Positions 43,388 through 55,093 are shown, numbered from the stretch's first letter. The stretch is DNA of 64,000 nt from Paralithodes platypus (GCA_032716605.1 CM064495.1:21195676-21259675); one strand, 5' to 3'. The notes: generated by a model not told the origin, from the sequence alone. Numbers and translations: made by a program.

Positions 43388-43414
43388 CGGGCCGGGGTTG
43401 GTCTCTACATCTCC
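43388..43414 (-). other. 2A-like ribosome-skipping motif in LINE III
   Basis: Encodes GDVETNPGP, a perfect fit to the 2A core, preceded by LLCYTLISC. It is at residues 37-45 of the N-terminal frame. Confidence 0.8.
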
Positions 43415-43530
43415 GCAGCTAATTAGAGTGTAGCACAATAGGTGTTGTAGCGAAGTTGTGCCAGAGTACTTGCCAAGCCGCGGTGTCTTCCCGATATATG
43501 AAATTGACCAGGCAGGGATCAATATCGTGA

Positions 43531-43930
43531 ACGAGTAATTAACGATATTAGACTAGGATAGATGGATTTATCATATTTAGCCCTCAACAAATTATGTTTA
43601 TCAATTTAGGAAATATATGTTGGGCTGTGTTACACAGTTTTCTTAACCCCTTGAAGATTATGACACTTTTTGAGAGTTTTTTTTGGGTATCATCAGACGA
43701 TATTATTCAAAGTTGGAATGGGATACGGATGTCAGAGGGTTGATTAGGCCAGTCTTTGTCCATATAACTCTCACAGATCCTTCCTGACCTATATATTATT
43801 GTCTAATGAAAACTAGAATTATACAAGTATCATAATGCATCAAGATCGTCACTGGGTTCATTTCCTGAGACATATAAGCCTAACCGGTACTGGATAACAC
43901 GTTGTAAGTTTTGACACAACAGGAAATTAA
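43531..43930. other. AT-rich DNA, possible decayed TTAA element
   Basis: TTAACCCCTTGAAG at 43643 resembles an element end, but no matching right end was found. Confidence 0.35.
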
Positions 43931-44069
43931 CTCTTCGTGGTGCAATGCATAAGTGTGTTGATTTTCGGTGTGAGCATTCTGGGTTCGAATCCCCGGACTG
44001 CCACATGTGTTTGTTAATTTCATTAATCGAGTTTAGGAGTAAAGTTGGTTACTGGAGAGAACATAATAA
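43931..44069 (+). mobile_element. tRNA-derived SINE, copy 2
   Basis: Aligns with the minus-strand SINE at 421-561 from TCTTCGTGGTGCAATG through the B-box GGGTTCGAATCC and GACTGCCACATG to a GAGTTTAGGAGTA block and AACATAATAA. Confidence 0.75.
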
Positions 44070-44616
44070 TTATTAATTCCCTACTATACATGCATATGTA
44101 AGCCCTATACTCTATGCTTACTGTTAATTAATTAATTAATTCGAGTACAGGTCTACACTATTTTTCAATAGCTATTTCCAGACTCATTCTCATATTAACA
44201 GCTTGAGAATTATGAGACATTTTGACATTATATTTAGGCTATCATTAGACGATCTTTTCCAGCTTAGGAAGGCGTTTGGCCCATAATAATGAAAAATCTA
44301 ACTATTATATATGCTACATTTTATAGCAGATTGATACAAAGCATTTTATATCAACACTGATCACATCTACATATGAGGTGAGGGTAAAGAGGAGGAGCGG
44401 GTGGGTGTGGGGGCTGGGTGGTAGGGAGGGAAGCAGTAGGGTGTTTGGTGATGTGCAATGCCATTATGGAGACTCCGTTATTGACAATAATTTAGTATCT
44501 CTATTTCATTACGACGAAACTTTACTTCACATGAAGTGAACTACAAGGACATTGTTTTCAGCTTAGGAAGGATCTGATTTAAGTCAAATGGGTTCAATCA
44601 ATTTATTTATTCAAAG

Positions 44617-44770
44617 CAGATCGTTCTTTAAGGTTCGCTGATCCAGAAGTAGGCACATATTCTGTCAATGGGATTCCCAGTCCCAACTTCCAGGGGCTGA
44701 TCCTCCCTACCCCTTTTGGAAAGAAGTGCTGGCTACTGACTACTGACTGACTGACAGATCGTTCTTTAAG
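44617..44770. mobile_element. 122-bp insertion with a 16-bp target duplication
   Basis: CAGATCGTTCTTTAAG occurs at 44617-44632 and 44755-44770. The insert ends in an ACTGACTGACTGACA run, like a LINE-type tetranucleotide tail. No promoter boxes or coding frame are seen. It is best read as a very short 5'-truncated retroelement copy; the parent was not found in the window. Confidence 0.8.
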
Positions 44771-44975
44771 TCGAATAAAATAGTCTGATATTAACATGAA
44801 TGAAGTAAAATACATGCTATATGATATAAAGAAAGGGCTAGCAACATATTGATAAGATATTCCGAATGTATTTTAGTATGATTAATGTTGTTGTGAAATA
44901 TAGAAACATCATATGAAGTCAGGGTAACGTAACCTAATTTTTCATAACTGAAAAGTTTCATTACATTAAGTTACA

Positions 44976-45185
44976 TTAACCCGTCCAGTACCGATGCTGT
45001 TTGTGGTATTTGGTTTCAGCTATAAGTAGACGATAATAAGACAATAAGGAAAACTATGTGGCAGGTACGGGGATCAATTTATATAATATATAACGTTCAA
45101 TTTGGTAGACGGCCTTCCGAAACTAAATAGAATTGTCTTTCTCAGAATATAATATACGAGACGTCACCGGTACTAGATGGGTTAA
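44976..45185. mobile_element. TTAA element, group F
   Basis: About 210 bp with TTAA at both edges. Ends TTAACCCGTCCAGTACCGAT and CCGGTACTAGATGGGTTAA are inverted copies with few mismatches. No coding capacity. Confidence 0.75.
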
Positions 45186-45230
45186 TAAACTCTAGCACCA
45201 CGCGATACTGAATTAATATGTAAAACGTAT

Positions 45231-45717
45231 TTAACCCCTAAGTGTCGGCGCGCAACGTAAGTCGAGTATAATAAATCTGGACTATCTGGCGGCGCGCGAC
45301 ATAGGTCGTGTGGCAATTTCAGCACGTAATGTTGCTGAGAGAGAGAGACAAGTGGTGGCAGGAGAGTAGCGAGCGTATGACTGCTCCAGACCACCGCGGC
45401 GAACCTACTGACACGAATCCCACCTCCTCCCTCCCTCTCTCACTCGCTACATACTGAATTGTATTGGGAAAGTACCGAATTACATGCTTTTTGCATTCGC
45501 GTTGTGCGGTTGTTGCAAGAAAACTAGCCGTCATAAAAGGATCGTTATGGTGTCATTGGAAAGCTCTGTTTATGCCCTTTCAGGGATAGATACTTGTTTT
45601 ACGCTCTGGGTCTTATTTATGCATGAAAATGATCTCATAAACAGCCCTATTTTGGCTAAAAACACCCCGCTGGGCGGTACATATAAATAAACCGCTAGCC
45701 CGCTAATCTAGTGTTAA
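45231..45717 (+). mobile_element. TTAA element, group E, complete
   Basis: TTAA at 45231-45234 and 45714-45717. It is the full-length inverted partner of 39230-39716, with the GGTGTCATTGGAAAGCTC marker. It lies 46 bp from the group F element. Confidence 0.88.
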
Positions 45718-45789
45718 GAACAAGGGTGGCCGAATATCACGAAACAAGTGAATAAGATGAAGGAATGATATGATGGGCCACAGTGGAAA

Positions 45790-46037
45790 GCATCAACCCT
45801 TCCAGTACCAGCGATGTATTCTAAACTTTATATCAGCAATATTGATCCTTTCACTACCAGGACGCCTGTTTACCTTTCATTATGGCTGACGTTAGACGGT
45901 TTTATGCAGTTGAATTCAGAGGGCATGTTGAGATAGTATTTCCATCTGCGAGACCAAGAGTTGCATTAAACAATACTGGAAATCGTCTAACGGTAGCCAG
46001 AGTATAACAAAATAAGTTCTGGGTCTCGAGGGGTTAA
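45790..46037. mobile_element. Probable TTAA element, related to group F
   Basis: The left part starts CAACCCTTCCAGTACCAGCG. The right edge is a clear GAGGGGTTAA (46034-46037). The left TTAA seems mutated. A second possible left end lies near 45849. A GGTAGCCAGA block is shared with 46504-46723. Confidence 0.45.
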
Positions 46038-46503
46038 CGCGATTTTATGAAGATTTAAAAGGATATGTGGTAGTTAAAAGAATTACTGACATGGTTCGAG
46101 GCCATATAATTGGTATATGTCCTTCCTAAACTGAATACAATAACTTAATAGTAGTCCGAATACAATGAAAAGGATGTCCACGTTGTTGGGTGGGATAACA
46201 CTATTAACATCCCAGCGCCAATCGACGAAGGCCATATGGCACCGAGTCTTAGTCAATACTGTTCAGAACATAATAAAAAAAGGAATTTATATATCATCAT
46301 GGATTCATGGCTTTATACGACAAGGGACCTTACAGTTCGTCGGTAGTCTTATTTTTGGTAATTGCTATAAATATATATTCTCTCCCTTTTAAAATGTTCA
46401 GAGTTCATATTTCACAAAAGTGTTTAACTGCTCGTCATAGCTCAACAGGTTGGCCGTGAGATCACGACCTATTGCATTATCATCTATTTAGAACGCTAAC
46501 TGG

Positions 46504-46723
46504 TTAACCCCTTCTGTACCGGCGGCGTCTTTTTAATTTTACTCTAGCTATATTTGGACGAATTTGTGCAAGTTTAAGAAGGATCTGTGCTAGTAAAAAT
46601 GCTCAAGTGATATAGTTCGAAACCTGTTATGTTAATTGCTGGAGGCTCTTTTTAAACTCTGTAAAATCGTCTAATAGTAGCCAGAATAAAGTTGCAAGGA
46701 CGGCGCCGATACAGAAGGGGTAA
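46504..46723. mobile_element. TTAA element, group F
   Basis: About 220 bp. The left end CCCCTTCTGTACCGGCGGCG is inverted at the right end (CGGCGCCGATACAGAAGGGG). The right TTAA has changed to GTAA. Confidence 0.75.
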
Positions 46724-46989
46724 ATAATCATTATGCCCCAAGAGCTTGGCCGTGGTATCCACACAGTTCTTCTTCTTCTTGAATCGGACGACGAGCAGGT
46801 AAACAAAGGTGTGGAATGTGGACACTCAGAATTGTATATGAGAGGGAAAATACAATTTACGCAATTTCAAAAGAAGCACTTGTCCGCGCAACTGCAAGGT
46901 CCCCAGAGTAATACACGAGCAAAATATATCCTTTAATTGAGAAGTAACTGTTTCGTACCATTCGGTGACCATTCGTATAACATGAGAGA

Positions 46990-47310
46990 GAAAATTGGCC
47001 ATCTATACGGCGCCCGTCATATGACGGACGCCATTTTGAGATTATTATGAGCGCTGAGAGAGAGGCCTGGCATTGGAGCAAGCATAGCCGGCTTCCAATC
47101 GCTCGCCACGGCCGCGTGCCGTACACTGAGGCCCCACATATGGCTGTCTCACTCAAAGGCTGTTTCTCACACCTAAAACAGCCAAACTGCCACCATTTTC
47201 CCGATTTTGCCCTTCGGTTGCACGATCGTTGCAAGATAACCAGATATCGTACAGGGATGATTCGGGTGTCATTGGAAATCTTTATCATTGCACTTTCACG
47301 AATATATAAT
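46990..47310 (+). mobile_element. TTAA element, group E, truncated by a LINE II fragment
   Basis: Contains GCTGAGAGAGAGGCC, GCACGATCGTTGCAAGA and GGTGTCATTGGAAA as in other group E copies. It stops at 47310 where LINE II sequence begins. The left edge is uncertain. Confidence 0.6.
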
Positions 47311-47692
47311 TGTATTAACTATCCAACTCTAGCTCTTCCCCAAGCTTTCTGGCATCTGGCCAAAAACATCTCTAACAATTGTTCTTCATCGTCTTTCCCT
47401 CCCCTTTTCCACTCTGATGGCACAACCATCACTTCTTCCTTTGACAAAGCTGAACTCTTCGTTCAAGCTTTCGCTAGAAACTCAACCTTGGATGATTCAG
47501 GTGCTATTCCTCCCTCTCCACCCCCCTCGACTCTCCTACCTATGCCTAATATCCTAATCTCTTCTAATAATGTACTTTCTACCCTTTCTGGGCTTAATAC
47601 TAAGAAGGCGTACAGTTCAGATGGTGTTCACCCTGTTGTACTAAAAAACTGTGCTTCCGTGCTGACCTAGGCAAACTCTTTCGTCTCTGTCT
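47311..47692 (+). mobile_element. LINE II internal fragment (RT N-part)
   Basis: Close to 11795-12160 of LINE II: it encodes QAFWHLAKN, SDGTTITSS and the start of the fingers block LNTKKAYSSDGVHPVVLKN. A small deletion follows and the match stops near 47692. Lack of a 3' end suggests deletion or recombination after insertion. Confidence 0.85.
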
Positions 47693-49936
47693 CATGGGTA
47701 TGGTAAATAAAATAACCAAATTACCGAAGACCCTCACAACAAATAAAAGGAAGACAACGGAAGAAAGAGAAACTAAAACAAATCAACTCCAGAACCAAAC
47801 CCAATAGAGAAAACTAAATAAGAGAGAAGAAGAAGGAGTAACAAAAACAGAAACAATAACATCAAAGGCGGGAACTAAATCAATATGATCCCAAGGATAC
47901 CTAAATTGCCCCACATCACCAACAGAAGAGACGGAAGTAAGCACACCAGACCAGATATGCACACGAAGAGGAAAAACACATCTCCAGCACTAAAAGACAT
48001 CAAACAAGTAAAACCACGTGTACGGGATAACCACCAAAACAAAACCTACGCATCTAGCCAAAGAACCAAATCCCATACACCATCTATGAACACCAAACGA
48101 GACGCCAGAAGTGCCACCATCACACTGGAGATACCAGTAACACCAGGCAACACCATCACCAAAACACAACAACACCAAGAGGTTCCCAGAAAGAAGATAG
48201 TGTTCAATCAGGGTAAAAAAGACCAACATCGCCATATTAAGAGAGGACACTTACGCCCCTCTTCCACCCAGAAGCCGATAAGGGGTCTTCCTAATCCCCC
48301 TGGATACTCTCCCCCTGGACTTATGACCTTTTAACCCCCACACACCTGCCCTGGGATATCTCAGCTGAAGTCATCACTACTCCGACGAAACCCGAACAAT
48401 GCAAACAATTCTAGGGCTTGATAAACTGACATGTCGGCAATCTAGCCCAAAAATTACCCTCCCATTCAAAGAGAGAATTGAAGCCATGGTGGATATCTTT
48501 CAAGGTCTGAGGAGTTCGTTTGCCTATTGAGGATTTATTGTTGTCACATACCATGGCATAGGGAATAATAATAAGATCCCCAATAGGCTGCACTTATAGT
48601 ATTAGAAGTATAAACTCGCGGACATGTTCCCACCTTACTTCTCTTACTAAATCAGCACTCTAAAAACTATAAAAGATACTTGCCATGGTAAGGTCATTTG
48701 ACTAGTTTAGGGCTTTGCGAGATACCGTTGATACCGGCACTCAGCATATACAAGTCCTTAGTGCATCTGTCCGACGCTATGGTAGAGGAGACTTGCAATT
48801 AAAAGGTTTCAACACCATCCCTGAGTTCTTTGACCCTCTTAAAACCGTCAGTGGCAGATCTAGTGAAATCAATAAGGTCATGATCTTACTATCTCCTCGC
48901 GTTAGCACGATACGTTGTCACTGTGTCATGACAGTAGAGACATCATATTAATGACCCCAAGTCAAGAGTACCAAAACGGAACTTCATCAACGATTAGCAT
49001 AACGATCAGGATGGACAAGTGGCTCTAGCCCCAGTACATGTCCTAGCTAAATTGCTCGTGTTAGTCCGATGGAAGTGCCCAATGTCATGACATCAAGGAA
49101 CTATAATTTAAGATCCAAAACCAGCTAATCCATCTGTTACTACACTACTCATCCACACAGCAGGCCCACCTGAACGGCCCAATGGAGAACTAGAAGACCA
49201 AGCAGCTGTTATCTCATCTCACCACCTACTTCAGCTTCAGATTGCTGACTAGGATAAAATGTTGAAAATGCACACAAACGGATACACCAGTGAAACAAGG
49301 TGATACTAGCTACAATACGACAGAGTCCTCGGGCATCGACTCTACCTAAATTACACCAGTGCAAAAGGTGCAAAAGTAAGTTAGAGTCCACAAGTGTTTA
49401 TTATGTGCATTGTTCCTCACTAAGTGTTCCCCAGTGAGTAACTAAAATAATAACATCAACGACAAAACTACTCAAACACACAGAAAACCCACCCCAAACC
49501 AATACAGTACAGTACCACCCATACCGGTACTGTACTAGACCTCTGCCAACCATACAAAACCCGAACCTGACTCAACCCGACGAGACATAACGACTTACCT
49601 CCTATAAGACCTTAATAACCAATCCTCATCCTACCTACTTACTTACCCCTAAACACTTTCCAGTCCTTAATGACCTATAGTAAAAACTATGTAGGGTACA
49701 ATACCTGTACTCACTATTTAGACATCCTATCTGTAGATCCCTTTTCAACTAACAAACTTCCCTTCCTCTCAGCAAGCAACTCTATGCCTGTGCAGTAATC
49801 TGGAGATCTGAAATACTCCAAGCAAACTGCACATATAAATATCAAGAAGAAGAGTAACTAAATCCCATCCCACGATTAAGTGTTCATTGTGGTGTTTTTG
49901 TTTAATTATTATTTAGGGGTTTGGTTATATTAACGG
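47693..49936. other. Unassigned DNA with two anonymous open frames
   Basis: 47885-48334 (+) is open for 149 residues of Lys/Thr/His/Pro-rich protein from A/C-rich DNA, similar in base bias to LINE I; it could be a LINE ORF1 remnant. 48715-48951 (+) is open for 78 residues and contains VDTGTQHIQVL, which resembles a retroviral-type protease active site but without further support. No function is assigned. Confidence 0.4.
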
Positions 49937-50063
49937 GTAGATGGGATTTGTCAGCCTTAGTCAGCAACCCATCTAGGGGAGACAACCTTACAAAAATCTG
50001 GATGGACGTGACTCGTCAGCCTTGTTTGGCAGCCCATTTAGGGGAATATACATTATACAAATC
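49937..50063. repeat. Tandem duplication, two units of about 63 bp
   Basis: Both units carry GTCAGCCTT, GGCAGCCCAT or GTCAGCAACCCAT, TAGGGGA and ACAAA/ACAAAAATC in the same order. Divergence is about a quarter of positions. Confidence 0.65.
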
Positions 50064-50606
50064 CTTACTGCTTATCTCAGGGTGAAACCACCCACCACTG
50101 TTGAAAAATAGTGCTTAAAAGATACAGAGAGGGCTTCTGAGTTGGACGGATCGTAAGTTGTGTGGTCAATCCTGAAAGTCCCTGAATAAATTGGAACACG
50201 TCCATCTCACAGGGAGAGGTTCGCTTAGGGCAGTTTGTGTATGGCCACCATCATAAAGTGGAGTAAGGCATAGGGGAGGGGGGGGGGGTCCTCAAATTCA
50301 AGCAATGATACATTAGATTCACAGTCGAAAATCGTCCCAGATTCCATTCCCGAGCAGGACAAGACGGTTTGGCATTCTCCTTCTACCATATGCTTAATTC
50401 TTTCACTTAACACTTAACAGAAACCTGGAGTTAGTGGATCTATGTGGCGTCCTATCCATGCAAGTAAACTTTGGTATCCTGGATGATAAGTACTAGCCCC
50501 TGTGTATCAACATGGTTAAATGATGCAGATGATGCAGTTTTTATTGCCGTACACTTCCTTGATTGACAGGGCTAGGGCATACCCTTGTTACAGGGAATTT
50601 ACCTGG
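50064..50606. other. Intergenic DNA
   Basis: No gene or element edge recognised; a G run lies near 50277-50289. Confidence 0.5.
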
Positions 50607-51210
50607 TTAACCCGGCAGCTATGGGGAGACTCTTAAGAGGTTTTACCGGGCGACTGCGGGGAGACTCTTAAGGTCCTAGGCCTAAAAAAAATTTGTTTAA
50701 AAGGCCCCAGTAGCACTTGAAACAATGTTTTTTTCCCTCCATGCCTCATATCACTCCTCCACATCCCCTCCTTCCCCCCCCCCTTCAATTATCACCTATT
50801 TTCCCTGTTATTCCCTTATTCGTTGGTATATTTTCGTGTAAACATCTCCAAACCGATCCTAGGCTGTGGTCATATGTGTGTCTATGCGTGGGAAAGAGAG
50901 AGAGAGAGAGATACAGGCCTCAGTCACTCTCCAGGCTTCGAGAGAGGAAGGTGTGAGGCTGGCTGGCTCACAATTGTTGAATGAACCACTCGCTAACAAT
51001 TCGCGATTTTGACCATACAAATGATATTCCCACTTGTTTTATTGTTGTAACATGTTACTATCTTCATATTAAACGTAAAATAGGCGTATATGGATAAGTA
51101 TTAATTAATTATATTTATGGTAAATTAACGATTTTAGTGAGGAATGCATCTAAATACCTACGAACAGGGGTATAGTGTATACTACAGGGGCTGCGCAGCT
51201 GAGAGGTTAA
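50607..51210 (+). mobile_element. TTAA element, group C, complete
   Basis: 604 bp including both TTAA sites. It starts CCCGGCAGCTATGGGGAG and ends CTGCGCAGCTGAGAGG. The GACTCTTAAG motif occurs twice near the left end and GTTTTATTGTTG in the body, as in the other two copies. Confidence 0.88.
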
Positions 51211-51494
51211 ATCATCCGAGTTATCCACCACATATCAGTCAAACTCAGAAAATAATAGATACCTTAACCGTCTCACATCCTGACGCGATTTTTGAGCCTA
51301 TTAGGGATACTTTAAAGCCTTTGTTACCGTCAGGGGTATCTATAAACCTTTAGTTTGTTTACTTCAACCTCTGCAGTTGTCTTTGAGTTAGCTGTGGGCA
51401 GAAAACTAATTTTGGAGATGTAATTATAACAGTTAGAGTAATCTATTTCTTATTGCTAATCTGGCAACCTCTGCGTCCTATGGTCGTGAGAGGG

Positions 51495-51790
51495 TTAACC
51501 CGTACTGTACCGTAGGTACAGTAATAAAAGTCCCCAGCAGTCCCAAGCAATGTGGCCAAAATGACAGGAGAGACCACCTTTTCACCTCAAGAGATGAGTC
51601 AAGAGTGGATCTATCACTTTTTTTTTTTTTTACCAGACTTAAAAAAAAAAAAAAAGAAAAAAAAAAAAAGCCTTGTAGGCTACAGGCAGTTACAAGACAA
51701 ATACATTACTGACGGCTATAACCGTAGCTGGGACTGGGGAGTTAATTATCTACTGACGGCTATAACCGTCGCTGGGAATGTACGGGTTAA
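51495..51790 (-). mobile_element. TTAA element, group A, inverted copy
   Basis: TTAA at 51495-51498 and 51787-51790. On the minus strand it has the same two TAGCGACGG-like hairpins near the start and CTTGGGACTG near the end as 1558-1887. A poly(T)/poly(A) hairpin has expanded at about 51620-51670. Its right TTAA is shared with the next element. Confidence 0.82.
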
Positions 51791-52390
51791 CCCGGGAACA
51801 GCGAGAACACTCTTAAGAGGTTTTGGTGGGCAAAGGCGATGATCCTCTCAAGAGGTAAGGCCTAAAAAAAGCATTTGAAAAGGCCTCCGTAGCACTTAAG
51901 ACAAGGGAATTGTTGATTAAGTGAGATAATTCCCCTCCATACCTTCTATCACTCCTCCACATGTGTCAAAGCCCCCTCCTTCCCCCCTTCAATTATCACC
52001 TATTTTTCCTAGAATTCCCGTTTATCGGTGTATTTACCGCGTCAATATCTCAAAACAGGTTCCAAAGTGCAGTGCTGCGTGTGGAAAGAAAGAGAGAGAG
52101 AGACAGGCTTCAGTCTCCCACTAGGCTTTGAGAGAGGAGGGTGTCGGCCTCACGTGTCTCTCACCTCATGAATGAACGGTCGGCAATAATTCGCTATTTT
52201 CAACCCTCAAATGCCCCACTTGTTTTATTACTGTTACATGTTAATATCTTCATATTAAATGTAAAATAGGCGCATATGAATAAGTAATAACGATATTTTT
52301 CGTAAAATGGCGATTTTAGGCGGGAATGGACTAATATCGTCGCCTGGTGGTAGGGTGTTCACTACATACAGCTCGCGCTTACCGGGTTAA
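51787..52390 (+). mobile_element. TTAA element, group C, complete
   Basis: 604 bp including both TTAA sites. It starts CCCGGGAACAGCGAGAAC and ends CTCGCGCTTACCGGG. It aligns with 50607-51210 along its length. Confidence 0.88.
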
Positions 52391-52740
52391 TGGGGTGCAC
52401 CATCTTACCATTGCCAAAGTAATGGACTAAAACGCCTTAACATCACCAAACTAATGGGACGCTATGAAAGTGTTGTACGCTGCCAGCTCAGTTCACAGCT
52501 TCTGTCCGTTTTCTTTTGTTCCCTCTAGTATTTGTTCTACCGCACCACTCACTTTGATGAGAGAGAGAGACAGAGAGAGAGATGGGGGGAATGGAGAACA
52601 TGACGGAAGGAAAAGGCACGAAAGAAATATATTGATAGATACAGAGAGAGAGAGAAAGAGTTACATACAGTATAATTATACAGTATAGAATTATCAGAAG
52701 CAAGAAGGTAATTACCTCCTAAATTGGAACACAAACTAAT
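52391..52740. other. Spacer with a degenerate (GA)n tract
   Basis: GA-rich runs at about 52560-52582 and 52641-52660; open frames over them are not genes. Confidence 0.55.
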
Positions 52741-53220
52741 GAAAGAGAAGTTCTTGTTGATGACGAAGTCAAGATGAGTAATATTCTTAATTACTTTTTG
52801 TATTCAGTTTTTACAGAAAATATCAATGCGATTCCAACTGCCACACCAGCTCCAATAAACAATGACTTCTGATTAGCATCATAGTTTTGGAAAGTGATTT
52901 ACTAAACAGTATAAACAAACTTAAATCTAATAAATCCCCTGGACCCGACAAATTTTTAGAGTTTTGAAATAACTACAAGACTTGATATCAAAACTATGGA
53001 TTTAACTCTTCAACAAAATAATACAATGTCGGATTATACCAAACAAATGGAATTGGCAAATGTACGGTAGCTTATATACAGTATTTAAAATATGAAACTA
53101 ATCACTACCCTGTAACTATGGTCCGATTACCATGACATCAATCATATGTAAATTGCTTGAAACAATCATCAGATACAAGTTAGTAAATCACTTAGAAGAA
53201 AGGACAATATAAAAGACTGC
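52741..53220 (+). pseudogene. Decayed LINE reverse transcriptase fragment
   Basis: Across shifting frames: INKLKSNKSPGPDK-like sequence near 52910-52950, then WNWQM/ANVR-like, a YKP-like region near 53090-53140 with SIICKLLETIIR and LVNHLEE. These are the RT blocks before the palm. Many stops; it is clearly older than the other LINEs in the window. Confidence 0.6.
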
Positions 53221-53562
53221 ACCATGATTTTCGAACCGAGAATTCATACTAAGTGGTCCCTTAGCTAGAGACTATTTCCTCCGGTAAGGAGACAAAGGAC
53301 AAAGGATATTAAGTTTCCCTTGGGGGATTGTAGGTGCCAATCGAGCAGGGCAGTACCCAGGGGAGACCACATATAGGCATACGATAAGGATTTGCTGGAA
53401 CTCCTGTTTCATCTGTCTGGTTTCCCCCACTGATTCTATTTCTGCCTCACCAACACAGAGATGAATTCATCTAAGTCTCACCAACACCTCCTCCTCCTAT
53501 TAATGCCACTACACTTAACAAGCACACCACACTTCTTTCCAACACACCCACATTACCTCTAA
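53221..53562. other. Intergenic DNA
   Basis: Nothing recognised. Confidence 0.5.
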
Positions 53563-53656
53563 CGTACCTTGATTTTGACTCTCTATCAATCTCCCAACCT
53601 TTGGGTACACTTGTTACAGGCAGATTTGCCTTTTGCCTCCTTCATTCATATAGAAA
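53563..53656 (+). mobile_element. LINE II 3' UTR relic
   Basis: Matches 16978-17075 in blocks: AACGT-CCTTGATTT, TTACAGGCAG, TGCCTTTTG and CCTTCATTCATATAGAAAA. It marks an old LINE II insertion. Confidence 0.6.
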
Positions 53657-54301
53657 ATACATGTTTTTATATGATTCTATTAATTTTCCTTTTAGTCGCC
53701 GCTTCATAAGTAAGAACAGGTTGAGTGCCTGCAAGTTCTCCTCAAAAGACTTGCTTCTGAGAGTAGGAATCAACTTGGTAGCTCTTCACTGGAGAGAGAG
53801 AGAGAGAGGTCACCTTGGTCGAGTGAGCGTGTGTATTATTATTAGCATGCACACGTATGAGTTTAAATTGGTGTGTGAGTTTACCTAAAATTACCACTAC
53901 ACAAATAATATTCATAATAGTGTTTCGTACAGTACGCACTACGCTGCACGAAAACTGAGAAAGCGTTTCTTCAACTTTCACTTTAAATACCTACCAACAC
54001 TTTTGATATCAAACCTATAAATGCATATGAACTAAGGTGAATGTGAAGAAGACTACCCTATTCATTTTCAATAGGCCGACTCCCACCTCTTATAACTCAA
54101 ATTGTACTGGAGTCATCGAGCTGCTATTTATAACATTAGGGGAGGGTTATGCAGTAAATAACCGTGGAAATTTACAGACCCTTTGCTCAGATCCTTCCTA
54201 AGATACGAGAGGTTAAGGATAATAATTCCGGCCTATTAATAATTAACAGACTACAGTATATATATAGTATTAGTCAAATTCCTATATCCTATATCTTATG
54301 G
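53657..54301. other. Intergenic DNA with a (GA)n tract
   Basis: GA run at about 53791-53808. No gene recognised. Confidence 0.5.
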
Positions 54302-54446
54302 TTAAGGGGGATCACCGGCTTCTTTTTATCTTTCCCTCCTTTCCTCTCTTTCCCTGGCTTGTATCGATTCGGCCCCATTCAGCCAACTGTTTTAAGATGT
54401 TTATCCCCATCCAGGTGTCGATTTCTTCCTGGTGAGCGATAGCGAC
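54302..54446 (+). mobile_element. TTAA foldback element, group B, left half only
   Basis: Matches the right inverted repeat of 1884-2264 from TTAAGGGGGATCACC to GTGAGCGATAGCGA. The loop and other arm are missing. Confidence 0.7.
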
Positions 54447-54660
54447 AAGAGTATACGCTCGCAGTGCTCTGACTCAGACTCAGACTCGTATTCTCTAACA
54501 TACACCATTCTCATTATATTTTGTTACAAGGCATTTTAGAGCTCTGAATTATGATGATACGTATATTTCATGGTATGACGAGGGGTGTAAATATAGCCGA
54601 AGTTCCTATTCCTAATATTTAATTGCATATCAATATCTATAAATAGGTATTCGTCGGGCA

Positions 54661-55093
54661 TTAACCCGTGGAGCCCCGGCTAGTTTTGTAATGTTTGCGC
54701 ACCAGAACCCGGCCGGTTTTCAAAAAATGGTTTTATTCCAGAAACAATAGCGAATAGGTTAGGAATGAAGGAAAAACCACGAAAAACCGCTCAAAAAGCT
54801 TAAAAAATGGTCCTACAGAGCCCCCGAAAATGGATTTTACAAGAGTAAAAAATTGAAGGCAATTATCCCAAAAAAACAGGTTATTGCGCGCTTGCGCGCA
54901 CGCACGTGGACTTTGAGAGTTTTCAACCATCGGCACGGTTGCGTGGGATACGTACACAGTTCCCATACAAATCTGAGCCCTCTTGAGTGGCTACACCTGA
55001 GGTCACGGTCGGCGCAATTAGGGTGACGCGCCAGGCTGTGCGTTACATACATCACCGACGCGTCAGGCGCGTCGCTGGGGCTGTACGGGTTAA
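54661..55093 (+). mobile_element. TTAA element, group D
   Basis: 433 bp including TTAA at 54661-54664 and 55090-55093. Ends CCCGTGGAGCCCC and GGGGCTGTACGGG are inverted with two mismatches. A GACGCGTCAGGCGCGTC module lies near the right end. Inserted next to or inside the RTE-like LINE. Confidence 0.9.

Larger units (their letters stand above)
42760..43522 (-). pseudogene. LINE III ORF N-terminus: 2A-like motif and finger
   Basis: The Met at 43522 begins a frame with SGTTSLQHLLCYTLISCG then DVETNPGP (43388-43414 for GDVETNPGP), a Ser/Pro/Thr linker with an internal repeat (HNPTLSATQSPVTL), one stop at 43184-43186, and the finger KLCTVCDIRFNKRS, SQCSICNETVHDQC, ECDKC. The hydrophobic stretch before the 2A core is typical of LINE 2A peptides, some of which act as signal sequences when uncleaved. 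The in-frame stop may be recent. Confidence 0.8.
29265..43530 (-). mobile_element. LINE III, split by a DIRS element and carrying further insertions
   Basis: A Jockey/CR1/L2-like LINE on the minus strand. Its 5' end near 43530 has a 2A-like motif and a finger domain. Endonuclease is at 41100-41840, RT at 38956-41060 and RT C-terminus plus 3' UTR at 29265-30326, ending in an (ATT)n tail at about 29265-29280. The DIRS element (30327-38955) lies between the RT palm and thumb. A group E TTAA element is at 39230-39716 and a LINE II tail at 41066-41241. The finger region occurs twice, so the 5' end may be chimeric. Confidence 0.75.
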
